Part shown: one piece after another, positions 14,401-29,400 of the stretch | How the letters are laid out: every line of letters begins with the position of its first letter | Position numbering within the stretch: the stretch's first letter is position 1 | From: Antedon bifida | Taxonomy: Eukaryota > Echinodermata > Crinoidea > Comatulida > Antedonidae | Assembly: GCA_963402885.1 (NCBI GenBank) | Contig: OY727098.1 | Location: forward strand, 7,373,001 to 7,437,000 | Length of the DNA: 64,000 bases | Direction of reading: 5' to 3' | The notes under the pieces: model-generated | Database searches by the model: none | Seen by the model: the letters and a program-made list of their open reading frames with translations, nothing else | What the model was told of the DNA's origin: nothing | Made by a program: the position numbers and the translations under genes

Positions 14401-17400
14401 TTTCTACTTACGACTACTTAAATCTACTAATTTTTTTTTGCTATGGGATATTTGTATCATAGGTGATAAGCCTAACCCACCCTTAGCTGTAACACAGGGG
14501 TCACATGTGATACAGGGGTTACATGTGACACATGTGAACTGTATTGAAACATTTGCCTATTATGATAAACTGCATGGACATGCCATGTGGAATAGTACAG
14601 AGAATTGGTCATATAGGTGGGCTAAATTAAAAAAAACCAAATCTACTAAAATGCCCATCTTGTTTAAACTTACTTTTATTGGTTATTTGCTCTAAAGCTC
14701 TGTCTACATCAAACTAGTTTGACAAAAAAAGTGTGATGTGACCAAAAATGGTAGCGATGCTCATATATGGTAGTGATATATATGGGCACATCACATTTTT
14801 TTGTCACATAAAGTTTAATGGTGTAGACAGAGCTTTTATAAACCTTCAAAAATCAACATTACCTCAAACATCTCTTCATCATTCTTGTTGAAAGCAACTC
14901 CGTCTATTTTGTTTACAAGTAGACTGACGCCCACGATGGTGCCATTTGCATTCCTTATTGGCATACACAACATTTGTTTTGTTCGGAACCCTGTTTGCTC
15001 GTCACACTGTGGATTAAAAAATGTTGTTAAATGCAGATGTTTACATTTTTGAATTTTTGTAAATGTATACAATGAATATTGAATTTGTCAACAAGTATTG
15101 ACCTTATTAATCTTATTTTATCTTAACTGTCAACAGTGGTAGGTGGTCTAACTTTGGGTCAGCCCAGGGCCAGTCTAAACATTTTGTAGCATTTAAACTT
15201 CCAATAATAAGTACAGTAAATATAATTGGTTTCTGGTGTGACAAATATATGTACTGAATGCTGACAAACCAATTGAAATATGCAACATACTCCAATTTTG
15301 CACAAGCTATCACAACACTGAATTGGCTTGTAGACATGTGCAAATGTTAGTTATGCTTTATTGGTGTGGTGGTATATTGCATATTAAATGGTGTGTGTTC
15401 TGGGTACTTTAACAAAAGAAGGTTTTTCCTATCTATGATTTATGGAAACAAGCTCTTTCTTCCAGAAGGCACTCATGAACACATGCCATTGCATATTAGG
15501 TCAAACATTTCAAATCCACAAAAACCAGCAGTCGCAACCAGCTTTGAAACAGAACAATTTCATAGAGGGCATACCTTACTCTGGCTTTCAGAGCATTCAT
15601 TCAAGCATTGATTCACTTCCCAAAGTCCCTGGGGATTACGTGCGGCTTAATTTAATTGGTGAGTACATTACGAGACAATCATTCATAAACAAAAACCAAT
15701 TGAAACTGATGTTGATGGATTAGAATAACCAGATATTATAAGAATGTTAAATAATTAAATTTACAGTACCGCAAATACTAAAGATACAGAATGGATATAT
15801 AAGATATATATAAGATATACTGCAGTTCTGAAAAACAAGACAGAACTACTCGAGCTACAAAGAAAGCCGTAAAAATGTAAAAATCAATTTATATTTGTCC
15901 TAGATATTATTTCATTGTCTTTCAGTACCCCCCATGAGAATAAGTGGCTTAATGTGTTAACGCTATATCACATGTTTACGAGACTATAAACTATGACACG
16001 CAGCTCGCACTGAATGAGCCTGTGACGTTTGTTGTGACAGAATACGGTAAAGGTCATGTTCATCTACTAGTTACTTGTCAGAAGCATTCAATGCTAAAAA
16101 TACATTATTGACAACATATAAATGTAATAAATCTTATCAAGTTGATTTTGAATTGACTTATTGTCTTTTATTTCTATTGATCTTATTTTATACTTAATTT
16201 AATTCCAAGGAAATGAGTTATGTCATCCATATCATATTCAACTAAATTGTTGAAAGAAAGCGTTAACAAAATACATTTTTCTTTTTTTTTAAATTTACGA
16301 TTTGCCAGACTGTGTAATATTAATCAATCTTGTTTAAAGTCATTAACTGCAGACAACCAGTGGTGGCTATGTTATCAAAGAGATATGTTGGCAGAGAAGG
16401 AGGAGAAAGAAAATGTGACCGAACTTTAAAGCTATGTCTACACTATCAAACTTATGTGACAAAAAAAATGTGATGTGCCCAAATATGGTAGTGATATGCC
16501 CAAATATGGTAGTGATATGACATCATCATGTCTATATATGAGCACATCACATTTTTTTGTCACATAAAGTTTGATAGTGTAGACAGAGATTTAGGAAAAT
16601 TTATTTGTTGTATTTGAGGTTTAAAAAAATATTTCCAATACATCATAATTTCTGCTTACCTTTGAATCAAATTTCGGCTCATTATATGCATCTGATATAT
16701 TCAAAGTCTGTAAGATAAAATTGGATTGGATTTTCATTATTAAAAGACTCAATGCATTTATAAACATATTATAAATTAACTTTGTCATGTTTGGAATTGC
16801 TTGATCTCCTGTACGTTGTTTTTCAGAACTACCAGTTAACTTGAAGAAAGTTATGCTTGGTTGCACAGTTCTAGGTTTTTAGGCTAGTCAATTTCTGCAT
16901 AGGTGAAGTTCAGTCCTTTCAGTCTTCAGGGCTGCCAGCAAAATTCTAGTCATGTTTGGTTCCAGATTCTTAGGAAACCGACAGCTAGAGTTTGCTTGCA
17001 TAGGGGTTAGATCTTTTTCCATTCAGTTACCAGACAACTTCTACAAAGTCATGTTTGGTTTAACAGTTTCAGGTTTTCATGCCTTGATTGTTTACTGCAA
17101 TGTATTGTGGGTAAAAGTTGCTCCCATTCAGTCTTCAGGGCTGCCATCAAAATTCTAGTCATGTTGATTGCACAGTTCAAAGTTTGTAGGCAGGACAACT
17201 TCTATGTGTTAGGTTTCATAGGTAATATCTTTTGCACTCATCAGTTGAATTCTTCTTCTAAAATTCATCTTTGGTTGCACAGTTCAAAGTTTGTAGGCAG
17301 GACAACTTCAAGAGTTTGGTGACATACAGTGTAATATTTGCTCCAACTCTTTAGAGCTGCCAGCCAGCAATCACACCTAGAAAGTTATGTTTGACTCCAG

Positions 17401-20400
17401 AGTAGCTTCTACTTTATCCTACAATCTACCATCCTCTGGGAAAAGTTTGTGTTTGGCAGAGTTGATATCCAACTTCTAGAAAGTAGTTTGTTGCATGACA
17501 CTATTATTTTCCTTCAGTCCAATTGCCAGCCAAAGTGTAAACACTGTGCCATTCACTTAACAGTTTTTTTGTGTCATAAATACACATTTTTCAAACATTT
17601 GATATAGCTACAAACAACCTTTAGCTGACCCTAATAACAAACTTTCTTCTCATAAAAAAATAATGTTAAATACATTCTTGAAACACATCTCGGTCTGAAC
17701 TCTGATATTTAAAGTTACACTTTTGAACTGTCAGAAAAGATCTTTTGTAATGTTTAATTTGAATAAAGGAAACCTATGTCAGTAAAATATATTAAATATA
17801 CTATTTTATAGAGTATAACTTTATTATTAAGGGACATCTTCGGAACTAAACAAATAGTAAATAGAGGTTTGCTAGTGTTAAAACATATATTGCCCGATGT
17901 TTGATTCACAGGAAAGTCTCTTATAATAGATTCTACTGTATAATAATTTTCAAAAAACCAATTATTCAGTTTTAACAAACAAATGTTTTTAAAAAGAAGA
18001 AACATTTCTATGTGGTAATGTACAATCTGTTATTTTTAAAAAATACAACAAAAACTGATTACTTTTATTGATTTTAGTTTAGTATTCATGAAACATAACT
18101 ATTTTAAATGTTAATGCCAGGACTCTGTAGAAGTTGCACACTAATGGACTTTAATAGTAACATAGCCAGGTTTAATGTTTAGCTACTGCATAAAGTAGGT
18201 CTGTTCTCTAGACATGCTTGTATGAACAACTCATTTTCATGTCTACGGCAATATAAAACGTACAATAAAATTGTTTTCATTAATAAGGGAATTTGTTAAA
18301 TTGTTCCCTTTCTCCACATTTTGTGGTTATCAGAATTTCAGTTAATCTTAAGAAATACAACTTCCTGATGAAAACCAATATATCAGTGGATAGTTATATA
18401 TCTAATAATATTCTGTGTATATACTAAATTCAGTCTTGTAAGTCATATTAAATCATACTATTAAGGTTTAATTTAAATTTAAATCATATCTAAAAATAAA
18501 CAATGTTTATTTATACTACAATGAAATAAATACAGTAGAGCATATATAATTAATAAATATATAACAATAACAAAACCACAAACAACCCCTATTTAAGGGA
18601 CACTTAATCAATTGAAGAAGATATAAGAGAAAGATTCATAAAGAAAATTGTATAAATTTGCCTGTTAGAATGTTTAAATTATTCAATAACTGATTTAAAA
18701 ATAGTATGTTTTTTTTACTAAATGTGCAAATATATAACAAAATGTGCATGTTACATTTGTTCTTATTTAATAATGTATGACTATAGAGCCAGGTTTGAGT
18801 ATTGATTGTAGAAGGAGCACATTCCTTCATAATAACGACGACATAACACGTAGAACTCGAACTCCGTAATGACGTTGTAGCGTGAGACAATGAAAATTGA
18901 CACTTGATAATGTTTTAAAAACCATACCTTAGGGAAATGTTAAACAAAAAGTAGAGCAGCAAAAAATCATATTGAGAAGTTACATCAATTTTTAATTAGC
19001 TTAGTGATTTTACAAAAACAAAATATGATATTTAAGTTGCGTTTATTGATTTAAAATAACAACACAGTAGAACCTCTATTAAGGGGACACTTTGGCATCC
19101 AACAAAGGATCCCTTAATAGAATGTCTTCTAAATAGGGATTAAATGTAGCATTAAAACATATACAGTAGATCCCCTATTAATTTTAAATACTGTAATTTG
19201 TAAATGTTTTTAACATTTGTAAATATTATAAAATAGAAATTTAGAGTAAATAAACTGTTTGTTGTAATAAAGACTCATATTAAATGCACCTTATCTTTTT
19301 GCGATTTGTTTTTTATGAAAAATCATACAGTAGACATTTAAAAGACAATTGAGGTGATTAAATTTAATAAGTATCGTCACTAATTGCGACCTGATCGAGT
19401 AATGCTGCCCCCAAGGGCTTTACAATGATGCACAAACTACGCAAAAACAAACATGCAATACGCTTTACTCTACTCAAGCAAAAAACTCACAATTAGCATC
19501 ACCTTACAAAAGGTTGATTTACAGTTCGCAATTCTTATTCAACTGTCACAAATATTCCCCTGCGTGTCAAGGAAAATACGGTCGTAGATAGATGAGGCAG
19601 CTTAATACGAAACTATGCGGTGTAAATCACTCTGCGTTTAAAACAATTAGCATAATATGTGCTGTGATCCCTGCTGGCCAAATGCTATAAACCTTCCAAT
19701 TGGTTTTATTGCGATTAATTTCCACGAATAAACACTTCGAAGATGACATTATCGCAACGTCATCATTTGGAAAACACTTTAAACAGATTTGATTTATGCG
19801 AGTGGTTTGATATACCAATGCGCTTTTAATAACAGGCCCATTTGAGTGAGATATCTGTTGTCTGCAATTTTCCTCCTTGTTTCTGGTGTTTATATCCTGG
19901 TGGTTCCTTGTAGCTTTAAATAGCATTGGCTACTAAACTAATCTACTATTATGAATATTATATCAAATGTTTAGATATATCTTTGATAATCTTTCCATAA
20001 TTGTTTAATAAACTTTCAATGGATTTACTATGGTTATGACTAGAACTAACTTGCGTAACATTACCTTAATAGATGAACTTATTTTACATTGTCCTGGCAT
20101 ATCATTTATGATTATTCTAATTAATAAATTTTATCAACAAATGCAATGAAAGTGTTGGATAATCTGTAAGAATCTTCAAATAGTTACACAACAATCTCTT
20201 CATTAATCCTACTTCCTATCTTATTATCTTCCTAATCCTATTCAGATACAAAGGCTATGTCCATATTTTTTATGAAAGTAGATCCTGTTTTCAATGTGTG
20301 CATTATTAAATCCAAAGTCCACATAGGCTGCAATCCATCTGTATGTATTACTTCACCTTAATAGTATGTATACATAAGTCCAGATGTCTATCATAGCAAA

Positions 20401-23400
20401 AACAATCAATTTCTGTATTTAATAAAGAATAGACTTTTGTGACACAGTTTGATAATGTAAAATATTCTTGCAGATAGTGATACCCATAACTTCATCCATA
20501 GACCTATAATAGGTCCATGCTTCATCCATGTGATAAATATTCCAGTTTGATAATCTCAATTAATGTTATTTAATCTGGTAGTAATCTTCAACCAATACAG
20601 TATGTAATAAATCCATGGTACAGTGAATATTCCATATCTTTGCTGATCCTTCTTTTTTATATACAAATCCAATTTTTGATACGGCTACGTGGTAAATTTT
20701 AAATCAACATTCATTGTACTCATCATAGGTAATTAGCGATCATCTCTACCTTTAATGGCCTAATCTTTATTTTAGTAAATCCACTTTACGACATTTAGTA
20801 GAAATCTCGACAGTCAAAGCTAACAACGTGGGTGGATCTATCAGAGGATTGGATTATGAGGTTCAAGTTAGCCTTACATATGACAAGATGTCAACTACTC
20901 ACACAGTGAGAACTAGCATTGAATACAACAAGCTAGGCCTCACATTCCTGCTCAGAATTAGTACAGTATAAGGGATTTTCAACTAAAGAAACAAAAAGTC
21001 TTGATAATGATTAGTAATTGTAGAATTCAATGTGATAAATGTTATATAGAACATGGTTTTGAACTATAAATCATATAAAATTGAAGAACATTTACACAGT
21101 GTAATGATAATAGATTCGTCTCAAAGGAACAGTGGACATGTTATACAAACTTTATCTCTCTATACGCATCTCTTCATGTCATGTGGTTTTTCTACACAAT
21201 GTCAAAAACTAGATCTTACCTGCCCTGTGGTAGCCACAAATCCTGTAATACCCATATGTACGGGGAAACGACATGAGGAACTGTGAAATGAGAAAACAGA
21301 ATATTTATTTGAAAATATTAACTGCAATATGTTTGATATTGTATTAAAAAACATCTATTAAAATCTCAGGAGATTTGCAGCGTTCAAGAGATTCCTATCT
21401 CAGTAGTGTTAGAATATTGGGGTTTCTTTAAATGTACTATAAAACTTGGACTGTTGATATTTACAAAGGTAAGTTGGTTTCATGAGCAGTGTTACCGATA
21501 ACTTTGGTGGGCAAAAAAGACAAAAAAATTAAACGCCTATAAAAAATTGTTTGAGAAGAAATAAGAAAACTCTAAAAATTATATCTTGATAGATATAAAT
21601 AAGCAAGATAAATTGTTTATTAACATTTTTTAATAAACGATTAAATAAAACATAGGTGCATTTTTGATATGATATAAAAAAAAATGTTTGTTAATAAACT
21701 ATTTTTAGAATATTACATCTTTATTAACAGTTATTTTCTAAAGATAAGGGAAAGAAAACATAGGTCTTGCATTCTTATATTATTTAAAAAAATATTTTCT
21801 TTATTAAACTATTTTTAGAATAAATATTACTTCTTAATTACAGTTATTTCAACTGAAGAAAGGACAGACTCTTTATCATTAGATTGTTTTTTGATAATGG
21901 ACCATTAAATATGACAATGTTGCCTTGGCATTTATCAATCTTTTTGCTTAAGTCAAGACATTTAAGAAATGCTTAAGTAAATGAGGGCAGTATACAAACT
22001 TATTTATCTCGAAAGATGCAATAGTTTGTGCACATGACCAAAAGAGGAGACTTGTTTTACCATAGAACCATTAACATAGAGACATAAATGTCAAAGAAGC
22101 GACATGGGTTACAGTAGCACTGTCTAAACTGCTCTGTCATTGACTCACTCACAATTTACTATACATACCCAGTACTAGAGCTGTTGATATTCTGACCCTT
22201 ATTTTCCAAATCTGAAGTCCCTAGCTCATAGACCTGTGAGAATATTCCCTGTAAATTACAGAAAAGAAACAAAAATCTGTAAATTTATAAATCAAGTTAA
22301 TACTATATTTTCAATTGAAATTAGGGGATACATTAGATTCTGTCACATAACCATTTATTATAATCTCTTGGGAGTCAACTATCGCATAAAAGGGAGCCCT
22401 CGATTGGCAATGACAAAAGAACAAGTCATGTTTTATTTCATTGTGCTCATACATGGACATTGGTAGTGATGGATGTAGGATTTTGAAATAGGGAAGCTCC
22501 AGGCCTAAAAAATGTAAAATGAAGTACAGAACTTTAATGTTCTATTTTTTGCATTGTAATTTAGTGGGAACAGGGCCGGTTGGGCTACCATTGGATCCAC
22601 CTATGATTGGTGGCTCGTGCTACTTCATTCAATTCTTCAATACAGTTTTGGTGGATTCTAGGACCAGGTTAGACCAAGACACAATATGTCAATGCCCTCA
22701 GGTTATTACAAATCGAAGGCCCCCCCCCCCCCCTATTATATTTATAGGACATTGGTACTCGGTAGCATGAAGTATTACAGTGGACTAAAGGGAAGTGGAG
22801 TAAAATTGAGGTTATTAGTGATAGAGCCTATACTGTGCATTGAGTTTCAAGTTTAGGTATCATAATGCATTACATTGTATCGGAAAAATATCCACTCTAA
22901 TGTTATGCATTCACCAAAAATCCCTTTATTACCACTGACCACAACAAATACATCCAAATTTCACATTAACAAAGCAATTAAAACCAAGAGATTATTAGTA
23001 TAGTAAGTTTTGGGATAAAACCTAGAAAAACAAGACTTAGAACAAGCTTTTCAAATAATTAATAACTATAAAAGAATAATGATTTGTTGATAAAAAGTGA
23101 TTTTCTAAAATGTGTCAATATAATGCTGTACCTCCACCCGTGTATTTAGTAATCAAGCATTTATGCTAATTTTTTCACTGTACTGGATTGTTATCAATCG
23201 TTTTATTTTTAAAATTGAGATGTAAAATTAAAAAAATACAATTTTCTGAAGCCTTTACTGTTAGTACAGTAGCTCATTTCATTCATACATTTTTACAGAA
23301 TGGATTATATCATGAGCTCATAAAACACTGTCTTTTGGAAAATATCAGTAATTTTAGATTTGATTTGATTCACTGGGTGATAATTTCAATTTAATGACTT

Positions 23401-26400
23401 TTTATTAAAATCATAATTTTGGGGTAAAATGACTTAAAAATTTATTTTATAAGAAACAATCAATTTTTATCTATGAATCGATGATTGAAAAACAACTGTG
23501 TGTAAAATCATTATCCCAGAAAACAAACATGCAAACCTCAATCAGATATGTGTAAAAGAAGAATTTAAAGTGCATTGATGCATGGTGAAATGTTTTTATT
23601 TAATACTATTCATTTGACCATAGTTAAAAAAAACAAATCAAAACAAACGACGTGATAAAGAAAATATATTGACCGAGAGCATAATTGTTTTTCGATACAT
23701 TTATTTTTAACACAAAGTTAGAAGAATGAATATCAGTGTTTCATATTAAATATTCCAATGAAGATCATCTGATGATAATATTTATAATGATGATGATGAC
23801 AATATGATTTTAATTATCAAAATTTGAGTGAGGGCGGGGCACAATGCCGTCAATGATTATGATGATGAAGATGATGATAATGATAACAAAATTGAATTTA
23901 TTGAAGTAATAAGAAACAAGATTATCCTTATATTATTTGAAGGTTCGCATGGCGAAATCAAATGTTGATATAAAGTTTGCGGTACACCACGTGTATAGTT
24001 CTGAAAAGATTATCCTTGACCTTATAATGATAGATATTTATGAAGCATAATTCTCCACTTCTAAAGTCAAATTGTTAACATGAGCTGGATTCCATAGCTA
24101 CAATTATAAACAAACATACTGGCAACTACACCTGGGCAGAATGTTCTGCATCGTAAGAAAACTCTTTCGGACAGTTCTAGTATGTGTAGGAGTATGTGAC
24201 AAGTATTAAGCTCTGTCTACACGATCAAATTTTATGGAAAAAAAAATGTAATGTGCCCATATATGGACATGATGATGTCATATCACTACCATATTTGGAC
24301 ACAGCACAAATTTTTTTGTTAAACTAGTTTGATAGTAGACAGAGCTATATACTAAAGAATTAAAGTTTACATCCCAAAAAGACATATTGATACCGAACCA
24401 CAACCCCATCGATAAACGCATGCCTGTAAAGTTAACCAGTATAGGAAAATTACTACATCAAACAATTACTGTATAAACTATTAGTGGTTTAAATCTTTCA
24501 AAAAACCGACGGGCATGTCAACTTTTCTTAAGAAAATATCATTTTCATTTTTACATCCAACAATCTTTAAAACAAGCTTTTAAAACTATTAGATGGCCAG
24601 CCGAATTGGATTTCGGGCTAGTAAACAAACATACTAACTTGATGAATGGGATAATTGAACCTTAAGATATTAAAATCAACAAAACAATATTAAAAAAAAT
24701 TATTCATATTCATAAAAAACATTTGGTAAACTGTGTCTGATTAGAAAATGAATTGAGAAGTCAAAGTATAAAAAGCGGAAATTAAGTTTTTTCTATAAAT
24801 TTTGCAATTATGGTTGATTAATAAACGAATCTAACTTGTGCTATTCTTAAATTCTCATTTAGTACTTAGTCCACATTTATTGTACTTATTTTTTAACCTT
24901 TACAAATTAGTACTATAGCTATTTATTCCTTCCATATTACTTACATCTCTTTATTTTATCATCTATTTAAATAATTTCTCTTCCTGTTTATCGTTAACGA
25001 ATTCTGAACTGTAATTGTAAATTAATATTTTTCTTTGCTATTTGGTATTTAAAATACAACATAGTCATCAACTCTAGTCTATAACAATATTAAGTTTGAC
25101 GTCAATCGAAATGGAAATGTTTTTATGATGTACGTAAATGATTGTGTTTGTATTTTTAACTCATGAACAGATAATGGATGACCTCAAAATAAGAAAAAAA
25201 GTTGTAAGAAAAACATTTTTTTTAGACTGGCATTTAAAGCATAATTACAATGAAATAGTGTTCTACATTTACATTCTATGCCTATAAATGTCACCTAGCA
25301 ATATCAACCAAATAATGTTTGAGTTTCTTCATTCAATATGATACTAGAACTAAAATAGTTTTTCTAAATCCTTGGTTTAAAATAGTTTGGTGTTTTAAAC
25401 TGTATGACTTTCACACGAACTATCAAGCAACGATGCTGACATCATATTTTAAAATTAAAAACAGTTGCCGTACTTTTGGTAGAAATGTTGATGGCATGTT
25501 TATCTACAAACATAATAATTAATGATTTTAAACTAATCAGCATTGACTGTCACCTAATAAAGCTGTGTTTAATTCATACAATGGTTTATAGGGACAAAGG
25601 TGAATTTACAAATAATAATGTGCATTAATAAATGGTTTTAATATTAGAATATTAACACATTTAGAGTCTTCTAATTAAAGGTTATACACATTTTAACCAG
25701 GATTTTAGATTCTACTTACAGATCAATCAAGGTATTTTAGAAAAAATGATTATTTAAGTAAAAATAAATGATGCTTAAGATAAGGAGGCGATAGACTGCT
25801 GCATACATCATTGTGTTGTTTAATTTATCATATTTTCTAGTAAACATGTTCTGTTTCTCTCGTTTATTTAATATTATAAACGTACTCTTTAAACATTTAT
25901 CAACACTCCAAGTGTTTAGACACTTCTTCCCTACGGACACTATCATATGGAACACCATGTTAAATTTATGAGGCATATATATTCACAATATGTGATATAC
26001 CGAACCAAATAAAACATGGCAAATTCTCGCTCATAAATAATGAAAGCAGTGTTCAGAGCGCCGCCATTTTGCTATGAAGCATCTACAGTATGCCACTACA
26101 ACATTTACGTTGAGAAAATTTAATAAAACACTATAACTATAATTCAATACTAATAACTCCTTTCTTATTTTCCATCATTCAGACAATAAAAGCTTCCATA
26201 ATTTATTTCCATATTTTTCTGTTTTTGGCAGGATGGTTTGTTATTGTGTTCTTACATTTTTTTTCTTTCAAATATTTGTTTATTTGGTTATCCAGTATTT
26301 TTGTCTCCTAGTATTTTTATTTTCTATTTAGCTTCCTGCATTGTTTGTTTAATTGGTGTATCATTCGGTAGTCTAATTATTATCATTCTTTACAATAATT

Positions 26401-29400
26401 TAATTATAAAAAATAAATTTATGTGATAAAAATTATAAGAAAAACCGAATCTTATTTTAAAAATCTAGGAAAAAATTACAAATATTTAATCAAATTGCAT
26501 GGTAATCTTTTTAAGCATAATGATGATAATAATAATAATATTAGAGTTACAAACTATTATATATAAAATCAAATGTTTTTACTATTACTAAAAATGTATT
26601 TTTTTGGGTGAGGGTGGAGTTTTTATTGTAATCTAACCAGAATGCTAAAATATGTTTAGATTGTATAATATTCCTAAAGGTAAGTTTAAAGTGAAATGCA
26701 CTGAATTTACTACATTGGCAATGAGATGAACAATTTGTATGGATAAAACAATGGTAATGATTGACGTCATTTTAACATTTTTGGGGATAAACAAATGATT
26801 TATATAATATTAGTATTAAATCAATAAGCTATAATATTAAACACATTATTTGTTTTTATTACCTACAAAATAATCTTTAAAATGCAAAAACAGGATAGGA
26901 GATAATTTCCAGCGGTGTACTAAACAATTTATTTAAGACCAAAACAGTACATAAAAAAGGTAGAAAGAGAATACAATATAAAAGTATATAATATATAATA
27001 TGTAAATAGAATAATAGTTAAATATAGGTTATATAAAATATACATAAGCACACGAAAATTCACTTTGTTGGGAATGCAAAGAGGAGAAAAAAGCCATTTT
27101 AAATATCCAAAATCGCAGTATTATAAGACATAAAAACAACAAAACACATCAATCGGCTAAAGCTCAGAGACAAAAAAAAACCAAATAAAAAAACGACACT
27201 CGTAGAAAAAAAGTATTATAAACACCAATTCATTCATTAAATAATTTGACATACATGATATGTGTTCATATATGGCAAAGAAAAAATAACCATTATATAT
27301 TTTTGAGGTGATAAAGAAAATTTATAATATTAGTAGGCATGCCTATTATAGTAGAGTTGTACTTATTTTTTGTTCAACGTAAAATGTTAAGAATTTATGA
27401 CTTGTAAAATAATTGGTTATGTAAATAGGATAAAAGCAGGTAAAAAGCAGACATATCTACAGTCTCAATGCTTGAATAAATGCAATTTCTACAAACACTA
27501 ATAGATTTAAAGGAAGAAATAAAATATAGCTAGGTATAAAATGCAAAACCAATATTAGTAAATAGAATAATATAAATAGCGTGTTATTTGTTTAAAATGC
27601 GTGAAAATAGATGGAAAAAAGTCAAGAGAAAGCAACAAAAAATGTGAGCATGCAAAGGAGGAGCAAGTTGCTTATGAATATGCAAATATGGGAGGAGCTT
27701 AGGTTATGAATATTCACCGTATCCTTCTCCTTTATCTGTCGGCGTTTATTTCGCTTCTGTGAACATGAGCAGAATTAGATGAGAAATAAAAACAATAACT
27801 AACAAAGCGATGAACTAGGGAATTTACTTTTTTTTCAAGCAAAGAAAAATGAATTAGAAAAGATGGATTTTTTTTAATTTGTGCCTTCTTCATTTCTTAA
27901 AAAAAAGAAGAGAACAATATCAACACACAAGCATGTACCACAGCCAACCATATATGGAGCAAAAAATATCAATTCATGAATAAACATGAGATGGTTGTGG
28001 TGGAATGTCTGAATATTACGCTACTGCAAAACGTTTCATTATCCAGAGTAGTAAGGAAAAACAAAATTACATGTAAATATGCAATTATTATAATACATTA
28101 TGTATATTAATAATATTGTCTGTTGTAAGTTGACCTCTCTTCAGCATCTGACCTTTAATAAAGCAATGCATGAATATGAAATCGGCAATATATAAATATA
28201 GTATTATGGCTATTATATTATAGTTTTTTTTAACAATGTTGTTATAATAATAAAACAAAAAGAAACATGATACATTTAATATAGCACATCATTTCTTTCA
28301 CATACATACCACAACATTAAACACATTTAATGACATGAAACAAATGACAACATTAAAACAATGTTTGCACCTAAAAACAAATAAAAATATGGGAAAAAAA
28401 CATACAATCAACAACATATGACATTTAAGACAGAAAACACAACATTACTGTACATTTTTCTTGATTTTTAACTGCACTTCACAATAGAAAGTTAAAATAA
28501 AAATGGAAATGTGGTTTCTAACGTGAATGAGAGACAGCAATGTGGGAGTTATACTGAAAAAGACAAAAATCGATGATGAAAAAGCTGAAGATGATAAAGA
28601 TATGATCATGATTAATGATATTATAATTCATGAAGATGATGATGATGATTATCATATTAGATGATTATAATATGAAAATGATGTCAATATGAAGAATATG
28701 ATTATATCTGTATATGTGATAATGATTTCTAGCATACTTTAACATGAAGTTTACAGATATATTCTATTCTATTCTTGGACTATTCTGGAACATTTTTAAT
28801 AAACACATCAAGTCATAGACTTGGTTGGTAGAACGAAGCCTATAAATAGACTCATCTTACATACAACAACAAGGTGGACTTTCTGGCTTAATGGTTTAAT
28901 TGAGTTCTCCGCTTGACTCCAATCTACACACAGGGTTGGGATGAAGAGGTGTTAGTGAGCCTAAAACTAACACACATTTCATTGCAATAACAAGCTGCCG
29001 AGCCTGAGCAAATCTTCCAAACCATTCTTTAAAACGCAAAAATATTTACAGAGGCTAAACCCGATATAAGATTTCAAGATCAGTTGGCAAAGATTACGAT
29101 TGAAGGCGTCTGTACTTTAGAGATATCTTGTCTAATTATAGCATTTTCTTGTTTTACTTTATCAATTATTCATAATCAATTTTCGTTTTCATACATACTG
29201 TAAACATTTTTCGATAGATGATACAAGAATTAAATAAATTTATTGCTGTATATTATTTTGGTTATGATATATGAGGCAATCTATTTTGTGTAGCTTACTT
29301 CAATAAACCCACAATCAGTGAAAAAATTACTGTACCTGGTATTTGATAATTTTGTCTATAAAAATGCGGCGGCACAAGACCTAATGTTTATGGTAGTAAT

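Noticed and set aside
15007-15072. Extension of the GAF-B core exon upstream through an open frame (starting MYTFTKIQ)
   Set aside because: The sequence is intron: a good CAG acceptor at 15,007-15,009 and the phase-0 join to TLNISDAY show the exon starts at 15,006.
19627-19926. 99-codon minus-strand open frame in a slightly GC-richer stretch
   Set aside because: No PDE5 similarity and no known motif. The flanking PDE5 exons splice in phase without it.
26238-26426. Hydrophobic 62-codon plus-strand open frame
   Set aside because: Its hydrophobicity follows from T-rich DNA; there is no context for a gene.
27660-27760. Octamer-like ATGCAAAT and a mildly GC-richer patch in the big intron
   Set aside because: A single short motif in AT-rich DNA is expected by chance. 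Calling an enhancer would need conservation or chromatin data.
27937-28003. Inverted repeat ACCACAGCCAACCAT / ATGGTTGTGGTGG
   Set aside because: The arms are short (about 13-15 bp) with no flanking duplication or second copy; it could be chance.
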